Assembly (NCBI GenBank): GCA_037447655.1
Contig: JBBHKE010001581.1
Location: 62,001-126,000, forward strand
DNA from: Zygnema cylindricum
Taxonomy: Eukaryota > Streptophyta > Zygnematophyceae > Zygnematales > Zygnemataceae
DNA: 64,000 bases
Reading direction: 5' to 3'
Part shown: in pieces, positions 1 through 10,597 of the stretch
Numbering within the stretch: the first letter of the stretch is position 1
Layout of the letters: every line of letters starts with the position of its first letter
Made by a program: the position numbers and the translations under genes
Notes under the pieces: generated by a model
Databases searched by the model: none
Told to the model about the DNA's origin: nothing
The model's input: the letters and a program-made list of their open reading frames with translations, nothing else

Positions 1-359
1 TACGTTTCTCTAATTTTTTTTTCCTCTCTTTTTTCTCCTTCACTTATACTTCATTCATACTTCATTCCCTCTCTCCTTCCCTCTTCATCTCTCACAACCT
101 CTATCTCTCTTTATGTCTCCCTCTCCTCTCTCCATTTTTTCCCACTCATTCCCTCTATCTTCCTTCTCTCCCCCTTCTCTCTCCCTCATTTTCTCTCTCT
201 TTCGCCCCCCCCCATTTCTCACCCCCTCTCTCTCTTTCTTCTCTCTACCCACTCTCTCCTTCTATTCCTCTTCTTTGATTTTACATCGTCAACCTATGTA
301 TTTTTTTCTTACCATTTTTTCATTGCCCATAACTTCCATTTGCAGAAGTGTGTTATCGC
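1..359. repeat. Pyrimidine-rich low-complexity tract
   Basis: Almost continuous CT-rich sequence (runs of ctctc, ccctct, ttctt) up to about position 290, followed by ordinary AT-rich sequence that abuts the retrotransposon LTR at 360. Open frames here are composition artefacts. No gene is visible. Confidence 0.8.
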
Positions 360-1334
360 TGCAATTCCGTGTCCTCCATTAGATCACAGAATTCAAGAAG
401 CCTCGACATAGTTGTTAACAAGCTCACTTTCAATGACAACCATTGCTGCACAAGCAAACAAGCTGGCAATCTGAATGCACACGTGTGCAGCATAGACTCC
501 CTGAGTCTGTAGGAAAAAGAATCTTTGAAAACGCCAAACCAGGCGATAAGTTATGAGGTAGTAAAAATAGCAATTTCTACAAACTCTCAAAGGGAGAGGT
601 GACTACCTACCAAAATTTTCTAAGTGCTGATTCCCTCTAATAACTTCTATCTACTGAATTACGGACCAATCAGATTAATGTACCGTACCAAAAAGTACTA
701 CTGCCAGTGTACCTTTTGTACAGCCTATGTACGATAAGGCTACTAAGCGGACGCGTGTCCACATTTCACTCGTCCGTACGTTCCTCGAAATTCCCACGAC
801 TGAATGTCATCTCTCCACGTGGCTCCAGGTCATGCCAGGTCACAAAACGCCAAAGTGACCTTTCCGAGATCTCGGCGAAGACGTATGCCGTTGGATAAAA
901 ACTGACATTAAATATCGTCCGTCGAAACAAATGTCAGATTCATTTGTTTCGTGCCGGATCCAGTCCGCACTAAATTTAACCGTCCGTTAATCGGTTTACA
1001 GGACGTAGCATACTTCAAATATCAATCACACCCTATATACTCTAGCGAACATCTACGACAGATTGATTAGAGCGGACGGCTACGCCATGCTCTACCAATC
1101 GAGGGTTCGAGTCCTATTGGACTCAACCTTTTTCTAGAGAGTGACTTAAGGCCACTCTCTAACCCTGTATATGGATCTGAGGTAGCCTTGGCTCCATCAC
1201 TCTCTCTCTCTCTTTCAGTGACTACAACAACTATGGGGGTAAGAGAGAAGAGATGAAGACAAGCAGCCTGCATGTTTCTTTTTCTGTAAATATATTAAGA
1301 CCTAGAAAATACCCAAAAACTATTTATTTCAACA
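360..1334 (-). repeat. 3' LTR of element A (family A)
   Basis: Begins TGCAATT and ends CAACA on the plus strand, so TG...CA is kept at the termini. It matches 5571-6584 and 14034-15034 along its length. It contains a TATA-like site near 1031-1036, a tRNA-like segment near 1060-1130 on the plus strand, and a TC-rich stretch near 1199. It lacks about 26 bases present in the other two copies. Confidence 0.88.
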
Positions 1335-1347
1335 CTCCCTTTATTTT
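1335..1347 (-). other. Polypurine tract of element A
   Basis: Directly inside the 3' LTR, the minus strand reads AAATAAAGGGAG then TG. The equivalent sites at 9902 and 15035 read AAGGGGAG. This is the expected plus-strand priming site and it fixes the LTR boundary. Confidence 0.75.
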
Positions 1348-1349
1348 CT

Positions 1350-4300
1350 AGTCTAATTTTAATTTTTCTTTCAACCCGCATTTTTCCCGACAATATTTTA
1401 ATTTAGGAGAGGGTCCAGGGTTGGTCATCATGTCAGCCACCACTTCTTCATCAGGTCTATACACAAGATTTACAATTTTATTTTCAACTTTTTCTCTCAC
1501 GAAGCTTAATCTTATGTCCATATGTTTTGCTTTGAAATGGTGTTAGGGATTGGCTGCAATTGGAATTGCAGCTTGATTATCGGAAAAGACTTCATGCACT
1601 CCCTCCTTCATATATTCAGTTCTTGCAACAATGAGTTCACCCACATTAGTTCTTTTACAGTAGAACAAGAGGCCATATGCTCAGCCTCCATAGTAGACTG
1701 AGCAACCACCTTTTGTTGCTTACTGCTCCAACAGCAAGTACCTTCCCCCACATACAAAACATATCCAAAAGTGCATCTTCACATAGGTGCATCCCCATAA
1801 CTGGCATCACTCCAAGTGGTGATATCAGTGTGCTCCCCTCCCAAATGCAACCATAATTCTCTGGTTTGAACGTCCTAATCAAAATTCCTATTTCCTGTCT
1901 GTGAGGAATAGTCTTCATAAACTCTCTCTCCTCTGGACTCATCTGATCATCTAAGATTATCACTCCTCCTTTTACACTCCCATCACTTACTTTTTTCAAG
2001 CTAATGAGAGTGGTACAAATGTTAGCTTTCTCCATTTGAAAATTTTTAAGCATATTTCCTATTGCTTCTTTTTGAGTGAGTCTTGTGATCCTTTTCCCCC
2101 TATCTCTTCCATTTGAATTCCCAAAATATATCTTGCCTCCCCTAAATCTTTCATGTCAATTCTGCATCTAAGATCTTTCTTCAACTTATTGATCTTTTCC
2201 AAAGACTTACTTAACACCAGCAGATCATCCATATAAATTGCAATAAAGATCACACCATCCTCATCTTCAAACATATAGATAGAATAGTCAGAACTGATTT
2301 TGATATATCCTAGACTAGTAAGAAACTCATCTAGTTTCTTATTCCACTGTCGCGGAGCCTGCTTAAGTCCATATAAGGATTTTATGAGCCTGCAGACTTT
2401 ACTCAATTCCCCATTCTCCACAACCCCTCCGATTGCCTCATGAAGATTTTTTCCTCTAACTCACCATTGAGGAAGGCGGTCTTAATGTCCATCTGATGTA
2501 TCTCCATGTTTTCTGCTGCTGCTAGACTGAGGAGAATACTTACTGATTGGAAACGAAAAACTGGGGCAAATGTCTCTTCATAGTCAATCCCCACTTTTTC
2601 GGTGAACCCCTTTGCCACCAAACAAGCCTTATATCTTTAGATGGTATTATAAGGGTTTAGTTTTAGTTTAAATACCCATTTATAGCCAATAGGTTTTATG
2701 TTTAGAGGGCAGTCTGCTAGTTCCCAGGTGTTTGCTTCCATGATGGAAGCCATCTCATCATTTATGGCCCTGATCCATCTGTCTTTTTCTGGGTTGTTCA
2801 CTGCCTCCAAGTATGACTGAGGCTCATCAGGATGAGATAGTTTAGTTACCTTATAAACAGCCTGTTTCTCTTGTATCCTTTTGCTAGTCCTTCTCCCCCC
2901 TTCAAATTTTGAAGCTGGAATAGAGGGAAGTCTTAGATTTCTCCTTATTGTCTCATTATCTCCCCTAACCATGGTAGATGGTTCCGGTTCCTCGTCTTCT
3001 GTCTCCTCGAAGTCCATGGGAATATGTGGGGTATCTGGTAGCTCTCTTGTATCTTGGATCTCCCTTGAATCTGCAATCACGGTCTCACTCATGTCCTTTT
3101 CGGGAAAAACAGAGTTCTCCTCACTCTCGGACTCAAACCTGATTCTTATCTTCTTAGTATATTTGAAGGGGTCAATTGACTTTCCTTCATCCATGACAAC
3201 TAGGTGTTTGACCAGAATGATATCTTGCTTTGCTAAGTCATAGACTTTATATCCCTTAACATCCTCATCATATCCCACAAAATATCATGGTTTTCCCTTA
3301 GCATCTAGTTTCCAGTTTTTCCTATCCGTATCAAGACTATAAACTTGGCTACCAAATACTTTAAGGTGAAAGATATCAGGTTTCCTTCCAATTCATCTCT
3401 CATAAGGTGTCATACCTTTGACTGCTGATGTAAGGACTCTATTTTTAAAGTAGTTGGCACAGTTCATGGCTACTTCCCAAAATCTCTTTCCTATTTTCTT
3501 GTCAGCCAACATACTGCATACACTATCTCCTAGTGTTCGGTTTAGCCTCTCTGCTACCCCATTTTGTTCCGGATTATGTGGTACAGTTTTTTGGTTTGGA
3601 ACTCCCTCATCTCTTAAGTATTCCTCTAACTGGTTAGAGGTATATTCTCCCCCATTATCACTCCTTATTCTCTAAATGGGGGTTCCATGCAACTTCTCAC
3701 TCCAGGCTTTGTATTCTTTGAAGTAAGTTGTGTTTCTGACTTTGTTTTTAGAAAATAAACTCTAGAGTATTTAGACCAGTCATCAGTGATTTTCAACATA
3801 TATCTTTTCCCTCCAACTGACTGTACCCTTGCTGGTCCCTAGATATCTGTGTGGATCAAATCTAGTGCCTTTTCACCCCTATAGGTGGCGGCTTTAGGAA
3901 AAGAAAGTCTGTGAGCTTTTCCTTAGGCACAACCACTACAATCATCCACCATTTTATTTTCAGTGAACTGAATGCCTTCTACTACACCAAGCTTCTTCAT
4001 CTCCCTTAACCAATCAAAATGCACATGCCCCAACCGCTTATGCCAAATCATCAATTTTGGGACACCAACATAGTAAACATTCTTCTTTTCATTACTTAGG
4101 TTAAGCCTAAACATTCCTTGGCTACCCTTATCTGCATTGAAGTAAACTTCATTCCCATGCTTGGCTGTAAAGACTTCCTTTCTAGTGAAAGTATCAAACT
4201 CTTTGTCATCTAACACAGATGTAGAAACAAGATTTTTACTCAGCTGAGGAATATAAAGCACATCTGAGAAAGTGAGAATAGAAGTCTTACCCTCCACTAA

Positions 4301-4600
4301 AAATTTCAGGTCTACTAATCCCACTAGATTTGTAGTAACAACTCTCCCATCCCCATACTCTATTTCTACAGTAGGGATTTTCCTTAGCTTAGTGAAGAGG
4401 TCCTTGTCACGACACATATGCATGGATGCACCTGAGTCGATGATCCATCTTTCCTGTGGAGCTTCTCGAATTTCTCCAATGGCACACTTTTGTCTCTGAG
4501 GGATCTCCATCTCCTCCAGACTCTCTTCAAGAAGAAGATCCCCATCCTGCACAGAGGACTCGTCCTCGGTGTCTCCTGTCACCTTTGTGACCAAAAGTGC
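1350..4600 (-). pseudogene. Broken copia pol of element A (PR-IN-RT-RNase H)
   Basis: Pieces lie in order on the minus strand. The protease has the DSGASMHMC active-site motif (near 4430). Next come the integrase zinc region, with HKRLGH and a C-x2-C pair near 3930-4060, and integrase core remnants (3450-3900). The integrase C-terminal part containing GYDEDVKGYKVYD lies at about 3230-3278. Reverse transcriptase has FLNGELEE and the IYMDDLLVL catalytic box (near 2230). RNase H remnants contain DNQAAI-like and LMW-like sequence (1500-1800). Reading is interrupted by in-frame stops and frame changes near 1850, 2055, 2420, 2630, 3280 and 3680. The polyprotein normally supplies cDNA synthesis and integration inside virus-like particles. 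This copy cannot encode it intact. Confidence 0.85.
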
Positions 4601-5555
4601 TTTTTTCTTCCCTCCGGAAGAACCCCCTCCCTGGTTCTCTTAGAGTCTCAGCTCCGACAGCTTGACACAATCCACAATAAAGTGCCCTGGCTTTTTGCAA
4701 AAATGACATAGGCCCTTTCGGGGCCTCTGTCCTCTAGGTTAAACTCTTTCTCCTTTATATGGCTTTTTTGGGTCCGGTCTCCACCTGTCCCCTCCCGCGG
4801 CTAGAGCTTGAACGCTCTTTTCGCTTCTCCTAATCTCAATCATGTTCTCATGTAGAAGAATCATGCGGACCATTGTATTCCACTTCCATGAACTATCAGT
4901 CATTTCCTGTACTCGGTACACTACATTCTCATATTCGTTGGGTAACATTATGATGAGAGTGTTAACCTTCATCTTTATTGTACCTGTCCATCCGGCACTT
5001 TCCATCTCCATATACAAACAAGAAAGATCATTATAGTAGTCTTACATTTTTCCCCCTTTGTAAGTATAATTTCCCAACTGTTGCTCTGTCAACTGGAGCT
5101 CCTGAATTGTACCACCTCTAGAGATCTCTATCAAACTCACCCACAACTCCTCGGCCTTGTAAACGTGAAGGTGGGGAGTTGCCAAAGCTTGTGTGAGGTG
5201 TCTCAGAATGAAGTTCTTGGCAGCCATGTTGGCGTCTTCCCACATTTGGGTGTCGGTTTCCACGCTCTTCACGATCTCCGCTCCGGGTGTCGTGGGAATA
5301 GGAGCAATAAGAGTACGAGGTATCTCCTTTTCTTTCCCCATTTCGGACACACTGTTTTCCCCATCATCTGCCTCCTTTGCTGCAGCAGATGTTGCTCCAG
5401 AAAACCATATTCCACCAAATCCTGATGGTGTTCCCTGAGGTGGACGTTTCACTTGTCCACTAACAATACCCTAGTATCGTTTTTTACACAAAGCCCCTGT
5501 CATCATGGCATCCAAATAGATAAACCCTGATCCATTGAAGATGGGCACCGTAGAG
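4600..5555 (-). pseudogene. Broken copia gag of element A
   Basis: Minus-strand gag remnant in at least two blocks (5042-5452 and 4739-5017) separated by a stop. The N-terminal block contains a TPHLHVYKAEELW stretch shared with the type-B gags. The second has the LIIMLPNEYENVVYRV stretch typical of copia gag. It ends near 4670-4715 in a zinc knuckle of the CX2CX4HX4C type (CHFCKKPGHFIVDC), which binds the element RNA. The knuckle is intact although the frame around it is broken. Confidence 0.8.
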
Positions 5556-5570
5556 GGTGGGCCAATAACC
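5556..5570 (-). other. Primer-binding site of element A, half-tRNA iMet type
   Basis: The plus strand reads GGTGGGCCAATAACC directly before the LTR. This matches the anticodon arm of plant initiator tRNA-Met (GGTGGGCCCATAACC, recalled) with one mismatch. It is not complementary to the tRNA 3' end. Drosophila copia is known to prime from an internally cleaved iMet half. See the perfect copies at 7522 and 18289. Confidence 0.75.
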
Positions 5571-6270
5571 TGCAATTTTGTGTCCTCCATTGGACCAAAG
5601 AATTCAGGAAGCCTCTAGTTAGTTGTTAACTAACCCACTTTCAATGACAACCACTGCTGCCCAAGCAGACAAGCTGACAATCTAAATGCACCCTTGTGCA
5701 ACGTGGACTCCTTTGAGTATGTAGGAAAAAAAATCTCTGAAAACGCCCAACTAGGCGATAAGTTATGAGGCAGTAAAAATGCCAATTTGTACAAACTCTC
5801 AAAGGGAGAGGTGACTACCTACCAAAATTTTCTAAGTCCTGATTCCCTCTAATAACTTCTATCTACTGAAGTACGGACCAATCAGATTACTGTACCGTAC
5901 CAAAAAGTACTATTGCCGGTGTACCTATTGTACGGCCTATGTACAACAAAGGCTATTAAGCGGACGCGTGTCCATTTTTCACTCGTCTGTACGTTCTTCG
6001 GAATTCCCACGACCGAATGTTATCTCTCCACGTGGCTCCTGGTCATGCCACGTTACAAAACGCCAAAGTGACCTTTCCGGGATCTCGGCATAGACGTATG
6101 CCGTTGGATAGAAACCGACATTAAATACCGTCCGTCAAAACATATGTTAGATTCATTTGTTTCGTGCGGGGTCCAGTCCGCACTGAATTTAACCTATTCT
6201 ATGATGTTACATTTACATTTCCGTTAATCAGTTTAGGGGACGTAGCATACTTTAAATATGAATCGCACCC

Positions 6271-6276
6271 TATATA
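6271..6276 (-). promoter_or_regulatory. TATA box of the element A 5' LTR
   Basis: On the minus strand the LTR reads AGAGTATATAGGGTGCGATT. The same block occurs in LTR D near 14730, and the family-B LTRs have a related TATATGGTGCGAT at about 8250. Conservation across families and position in the LTR support its being the element's Pol II promoter. Confidence 0.6.
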
Positions 6277-6289
6277 CTCTAGCGAACTT

Positions 6290-6364
6290 CTACGACATAC
6301 TGGTTAGAGCGGACGGCTACGTCACGCTCTACCGGTCGGGGGTTCGAGTCCTGTTGGACTCAAC
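6290..6364 (+). other. tRNA-like segment antisense within LTR A
   Basis: The plus strand contains TGGTTAGAGC followed by a stem AGAGCG...CGCTCT and then GGTTCGAGTCC, a perfect match to the Pol III B-box consensus (GGTTCGANTCC). The order mimics D-arm, anticodon arm and T-arm. Acceptor-stem pairing is poor, so it is not a working tRNA gene. Equivalent segments lie in the other family-A LTRs (near 1060-1130 and 14760-14830). It is antisense to the element and on the U3 side of the TATA box. Confidence 0.5.
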
Positions 6365-6584
6365 CTTTTTGTAGAGAGTGACTTAAAGTCACTCTCTAAC
6401 CCTGTCTATTGAGTGGAGGCAGCCATGGCTCCATCACTCTCTCTCTCTCTCTCTCTCTCGTTCAATGACTACAACAAGTATGGGGGTAAGAGAGAAGGGA
6501 TGAAAGCAAGTTGCCTGCATGTTTCCTTTTCCGCTAATATATTAAGACCTAGAAAATACCCAAACAAAAACTATATATTTCAAA

Positions 6585-7521
6585 AAAGCCCATTCAAAGC
6601 CATTGGTCCAGATCTGTCATGGTTTCCTCTTCCTCCTCCAACAAACTTCCCATAAGGTTTCTTCGAAATCCTTATCCCCCAAGCTAGTACCAGCAACCAA
6701 TGCTTGAACACTCTTTCCTCCCCTACGAATCTCAATTGTGCTTTCCCGAACCAAAATCATCCCCACAACAGAGTTCCTGATCCAAAGATAATCTGACAAA
6801 TCCTCAACCCTGTTTACAATGTTCTCATAATCATCTGGGAGTTTCATTAACAAAGTCTTCACCTTCTCTTTCTTATTCTCTTTTTTCCCTGCACTCTCTT
6901 ACTCCATGAATAACCCTGCCCAATCATTACAAAAGTCTAATATCTTTCCCCCTTTGTACACATATACCTGTACCTTCTGATCTGCCAGCTTTTGATGTTG
7001 AATCGTACCACTCTTGTAAATGTCGACAAGAGCTTCCCACAACTCGTCTGCCCTCTCCACATAAAGATGAGGTGTAGCCACTCTATGAGTGAGACGCCCG
7101 AGAATAAATGAGTCGCCACGGTATTGTTGAAATCCCAGATTTTAGTATCATTCGCCTTAGTTTTCTGAAAAGTTGCTACTGGAGCCGATCTACTAGCTGT
7201 CGATGTGATTTTCTCCTTCCCCTTCTCCTTCCCTAGGTCCAACACGATGCCGATCCATTAGCTATCGGTGTGATTTTCTCCTTCCGCTTCTCATTTCCTA
7301 TATCCGACACGATGCTTTCTCGAAAATCCTCTACCCCCTTTACCCTTGAATATCCTCTTGTGAACCGAGATCCTCCAAACCTTGGTGGAACTCCCAATTT
7401 AGCGTATGGTCGACGCACACGACCACTCACAATGCCCCATATCCGTTTTTCTAACAATGCACCTCTCATCATGGTTTCCCAATAGATGAACCTTGTTCCA
7501 ATAAAAATGTGCACCTTAGAG
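6585..7521 (-). pseudogene. Truncated copia gag of family B, first copy
   Basis: Minus-strand gag pieces (7233-7520, 6937-7245, 6899-7081, 6617-6862) in different frames. Shared gag signatures include TPHLYVERADELWEALVDIY and LLMKLPDDYENIVNRVEDL. No pol follows, because element A begins at the truncation point. The region with its LTR is closely repeated at 17521-19296. Confidence 0.8.
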
Positions 7522-7536
7522 GGTGGGCCCATAACC
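7522..7536 (-). other. Primer-binding site of family B, first copy
   Basis: The plus strand reads GGTGGGCCCATAACC directly before the LTR start TGTAATT. This is an exact match to the anticodon arm of plant initiator tRNA-Met as I recall it. It supports priming from an internally cleaved iMet half, as in Drosophila copia. Confidence 0.8.
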
Positions 7537-8502
7537 TGTAATTCTGCGACCTCTATTGGTACACAGAATGTCAACTTATATGTAGCCTCTAAGGTAAAAT
7601 TCGCACTTTTGAATTTGGCAATGAATAAGTCCCACCCTGGGACGCAAAAACTCTGACCAACTACACCCATGTGTAGCCTAGACTCCCTTGAGTCCGCTGC
7701 AAAAAGAATCACTGAAATTGCTCCCCTGAGTATTAGGTTATGGATGACCAAAGTTGGTCCATAAATACAAGTGCTCTTTGGGAGAGAGGCTGTAAAACCA
7801 AAATTATCCTAAGTCCTAAACTACCTCTCTAAACCTATTACTAGGGTACTCAACCAATCACAGGACTCTAATGTAAAAGAAGGTACAAATACCGCAGTAC
7901 TTCTTGTACGACTATAATACGGCATGGTCGTTCCGCTGACGTGTGTCAGATCCGGAGGCGTTGTTGCTCCCCCCGCGATATCCGTTGTCCAACCATATGT
8001 TGCCATGTGTCATCCGCCGACATCTGGTCCGCAAATCGCTATACTGCTATTCTGACATTCCGGCTCCACCGTGAGCCGTTCGATCAGATCCGAATATTTG
8101 ATTTCATCCGTCGAAAAGTAAATGTCGATTTGTATATTTCGTGCGGTCCCGATTTCGTGCGGACCGGTACGTTTCCATGCATAAATTCTACCGTAATTAG
8201 TTAAATGGAATATCCGGCGCAGTACATCTTTTAAATAAATATCGCACCATATATGTGTATCGCTTTCTACAAGACCTACCGGATAAGGCGGACGGTCAAT
8301 CTGTACGGCGGTAATCCGGAGGTCACTGGATCAAATCCCATAAGTGACCGCCTATGTTTTGCAGAAACTTGTAGAACTATATGCATGTTTCCTTGCTAGC
8401 AAGGGACAGCCATGGCTGCTTGCTGGTCCTCAATGACTACGACAAGTGTGAGGCTTGCAGTAAGACCACAGAACAAACTACAAAATACATCTCTTTTCAA
8501 CA
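7537..8502 (-). repeat. 5' LTR of family B, first copy
   Basis: Begins TGTAATT and ends TTTCAACA on the plus strand. It matches 18304-19296 and, reversed, 29775-30645. A TATA-like site lies near 8250. A weaker tRNA-like segment (GGATCAAATCC, two mismatches to the B-box) lies near 8330. No second LTR of this copy is present in the window. Confidence 0.85.
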
Positions 8503-8510
8503 GTTTGTGG

Positions 8511-8773
8511 CATAGTTCAAAAGTAGGCGTTTTTATGGTAGGCATTTGGTCGGCGTGTTTTGTCATAAGTTGTGTTATGGGCTTTTCATGTGATCTATTA
8601 GATCGCTACTGTGATCAGCGACCATCCGATCTTCCGAATCGACGGTGTAAATAAAACTTTTTGGTCCGAATGTTTTAATCGGTCTGAATAGGTCCGAAAA
8701 CAATATGGGTCTTAAGTTTATATTGTATGTATGCATATTGTATGGGCGTACTTTCACCTATTTTTGAACTATG
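8511..8773. mobile_element. hAT-type MITE, family M1, copy 1
   Basis: Terminal inverted repeats CATAGTTCAAAAGTAGGCG and CACCTATTTTTGAACTATG bound about 263 bases. No coding capacity. The interior matches 19305-19566 and 62089-62355. The family is assigned to hAT from the exact 8-bp duplication around the 62089 copy. Confidence 0.8.
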
Positions 8774-8781
8774 GTCTGAAC

Positions 8782-8878
8782 CATAGTTCAAAAGTAGGCG
8801 TTTTTATGGTAAGCCTTTGGTAGGTGCACAAATCTTGGCACAAAACTCGCGTGGATGTGGCATTCTTTATGGTTGTGC
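8782..8878. mobile_element. MITE M1, truncated copy
   Basis: Starts with the same terminal repeat and follows the long M1 copy at 19575 (shared stretch cacaaatcttggcacaaaac). It is cut off by the LTR beginning at 8879. Confidence 0.7.
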
Positions 8879-9901
8879 TGTAACTCTGAGACCTCCATAA
8901 GTCCTCAGAGTGGACAGCTTCCAAGAAGCCTCTAAGATAACCCTGACCCCTTTGTGTTTCAGCAAAAATAACTGCCACCCTGGCAGACAAAAACTCTGAC
9001 CAACTTCACCCTTGTGAAGAGAAGACTCCCCTGAGTCGATAGCAAAAAGAATCTCTGAATTTGCTCCCCTGAGCAGTAAGTTATGGAGGGTCAAAGTTGA
9101 CCTTTTGTACAGAAGCTCTCTGGGAGAGAGGATCCTATCTCCTAATTTTTCTAAGTCCTATCTCTCTCACAGACTCTATCTATTGATGTACGGAACCAAT
9201 CAGATTTCTCCTCCGTACACAAAAGTACAGTCGCCGGTGTACTTTATGTACGGAAATTGTACAACATGGCCTAAATGTCGACACATGTCATATCCGGATT
9301 CAATACCGTAATCTCCGGAGATACCACGATCCAATGTAATTATGCCACGTGTCATCCGATGTGGCGATGCCCACAAACCGCCGAATTCTTCTTCCGAGAT
9401 CTCGGCGCTAATTCTGGCCGTCCGATGAAATTCACATTTGATCGGAGCCGTAATAAATACATGCGCGGTATTTGTTTCGCTTACGAAATCAATGCGAGGT
9501 ATTGGTTTCTTATCCGTACCGCAATTCATACTTTTACACTACCGATTCTATGTATCCCGTAAACAAATATAGTTAAATGATTTATCCTACGTATTAATGT
9601 TTAATTAATTATCAAACTATATAGTACGTAACACTACTTCAAGACTTAACGGCTAAGGTTACCAGCTACCGGCAGCTTGTCCTCCAACAGATCTTGGCCG
9701 CCGCATATCTTTTTACTTAATAAACCCCAAATATATATTTCCCGTAAACCTGAGGATAGCCTAGGTAGCCATGGCTCTAGCTTCCTCTCCAATTTCTCAC
9801 TGACTGCGACAAGTTTGAGAGTTGGAGAGAGAAGTTAGAGTGCCTCGGCTTTTTTTTTATTTCCAACCTAGAAAATACTTAAAAAACCATTATTTTCTAC
9901 A
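8879..9901 (-). repeat. 3' LTR of element C (family C)
   Basis: Begins TGTAACTCTGAG and ends TTCTACA on the plus strand, followed by the purine tract complement ctcccc. It is related to families A and B in end sequences and in the segment before the TATA-like region, but distinct in the body. A reversed fragment of it is at 29464-29774. The matching 5' LTR is not in the window. Confidence 0.82.
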
Positions 9902-10103
9902 CTCCCCTTATTTTCTAGTCAATCTTTAATTTCAGACCACACTTCTCCCTGCAAAAAATTAGCTTAGGGGAAGGCACACGTTTGGTCATCATATCTGCTA
10001 CCATCTCACTATCTGGTCTGTACTCTATACTGATTATTTCGTTTTCTACTTTCTCTCTAACAAAGCTGAGTCTGATGTCCATGTGTTTGGCTTTAAAATG
10101 GTG

Positions 10104-10283
10104 TTTTCCGACTCATATACCGGAGAACGAGACGACATTTTCTTAACTACACCCAGTTCAGAAACGAACCACTCGAACCAGTGGAATTCTCACCACACGT
10201 CTTTTATAAAACACTATTAGTCCGTCGTTAGCGATAAAGACGGTTAGGATTTGTGGTAAAATTTCGGTTTGTGTACCTGTAGT
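10104..10283. other. Reversed (not complemented) patch, left of gap
   Basis: Read as plain complement without reversal, this stretch encodes a clean copia RNase H segment (AEYMASCSAVKELMWVKSLL, then FCDNQAAIAISANPKHH). Read backwards, its end is identical to the adjacent 10072-10103. No DNA rearrangement makes such a sequence, so I regard it as an assembly artefact. It should not be translated or used for mapping. Confidence 0.9.
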
Positions 10284-10293
10284 NNNNNNNNNN
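10284..10293. other. Assembly gap (10 N)
   Basis: Ten consecutive N between two patches that are both written backwards. Confidence 0.99.
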
Positions 10294-10597
10294 AAGACCC
10301 ATATACAACATACAACCCTTACCCCGAACGACAACCTCGTCATTCTTTGTTTTCCACTAAAGAATCAGTTGGTACCTCTGACTCATATACCGGAGCACAA
10401 GCCGTTACTTTCTTAACTACACCCATTTTAGAAACGAAGTTCTTAATCCTATATACTTCTCGCCTCAAGTTTACTATAAAACACTGTTAGTTCGACGCTA
10501 ACGTTAACGTCGTTTGGGATTCGTGGTAAAATTTCGTTTCGAATATCTATAAGTAAACTCGAAACATTGTCTCTTTAAACTCTTATTTTAGTCTTCT
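10294..10597. other. Reversed (not complemented) patch, right of gap
   Basis: Letter-for-letter mirror image of about 10683-10982. For example, gggattcgtggtaaaattt near 10520 is the reverse of tttaaaatggtgcttaggg near 10741. The mirror centre is an unmirrored stretch at 10598-10682. This is almost certainly a gap-filling error, not a biological mirror repeat. Confidence 0.9.

Larger units (their letters stand above)
360..6584 (-). mobile_element. Ty1/copia LTR retrotransposon, element A
   Basis: Minus-strand element with two LTRs (360-1334 and 5571-6584), a primer-binding site at 5556-5570, a purine tract next to the 3' LTR, and internal gag, protease, integrase, reverse transcriptase and RNase H pieces in the Ty1/copia order. 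Stops and frameshifts break the coding region, so it is not autonomous. The LTRs differ visibly, including about 26 bases missing from the 3' LTR near 980. The outer flanks (atcgc before 360, aagcc after 6584) do not form a target-site duplication. Either the element is old and rearranged or its ends come from different copies. On the right it abuts the gag of another copia family. Confidence 0.9.
5571..6584 (-). repeat. 5' LTR of element A (family A)
   Basis: Starts TGCAATTTTG on the plus strand and runs to an eroded end near 6584, where CAACA would be expected and CAAAA is seen. It matches 360-1334 and 14034-15034. It carries TATA-like, CCAAT-like (ggaccaatcag, near 5876) and tRNA-like segments and a (TC)n run near 6437. 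Confidence 0.88.

Noticed and set aside
10269-10490. Open frame across the N gap
   Set aside because: It is translated from the backwards patch and unknown bases and has no meaning.
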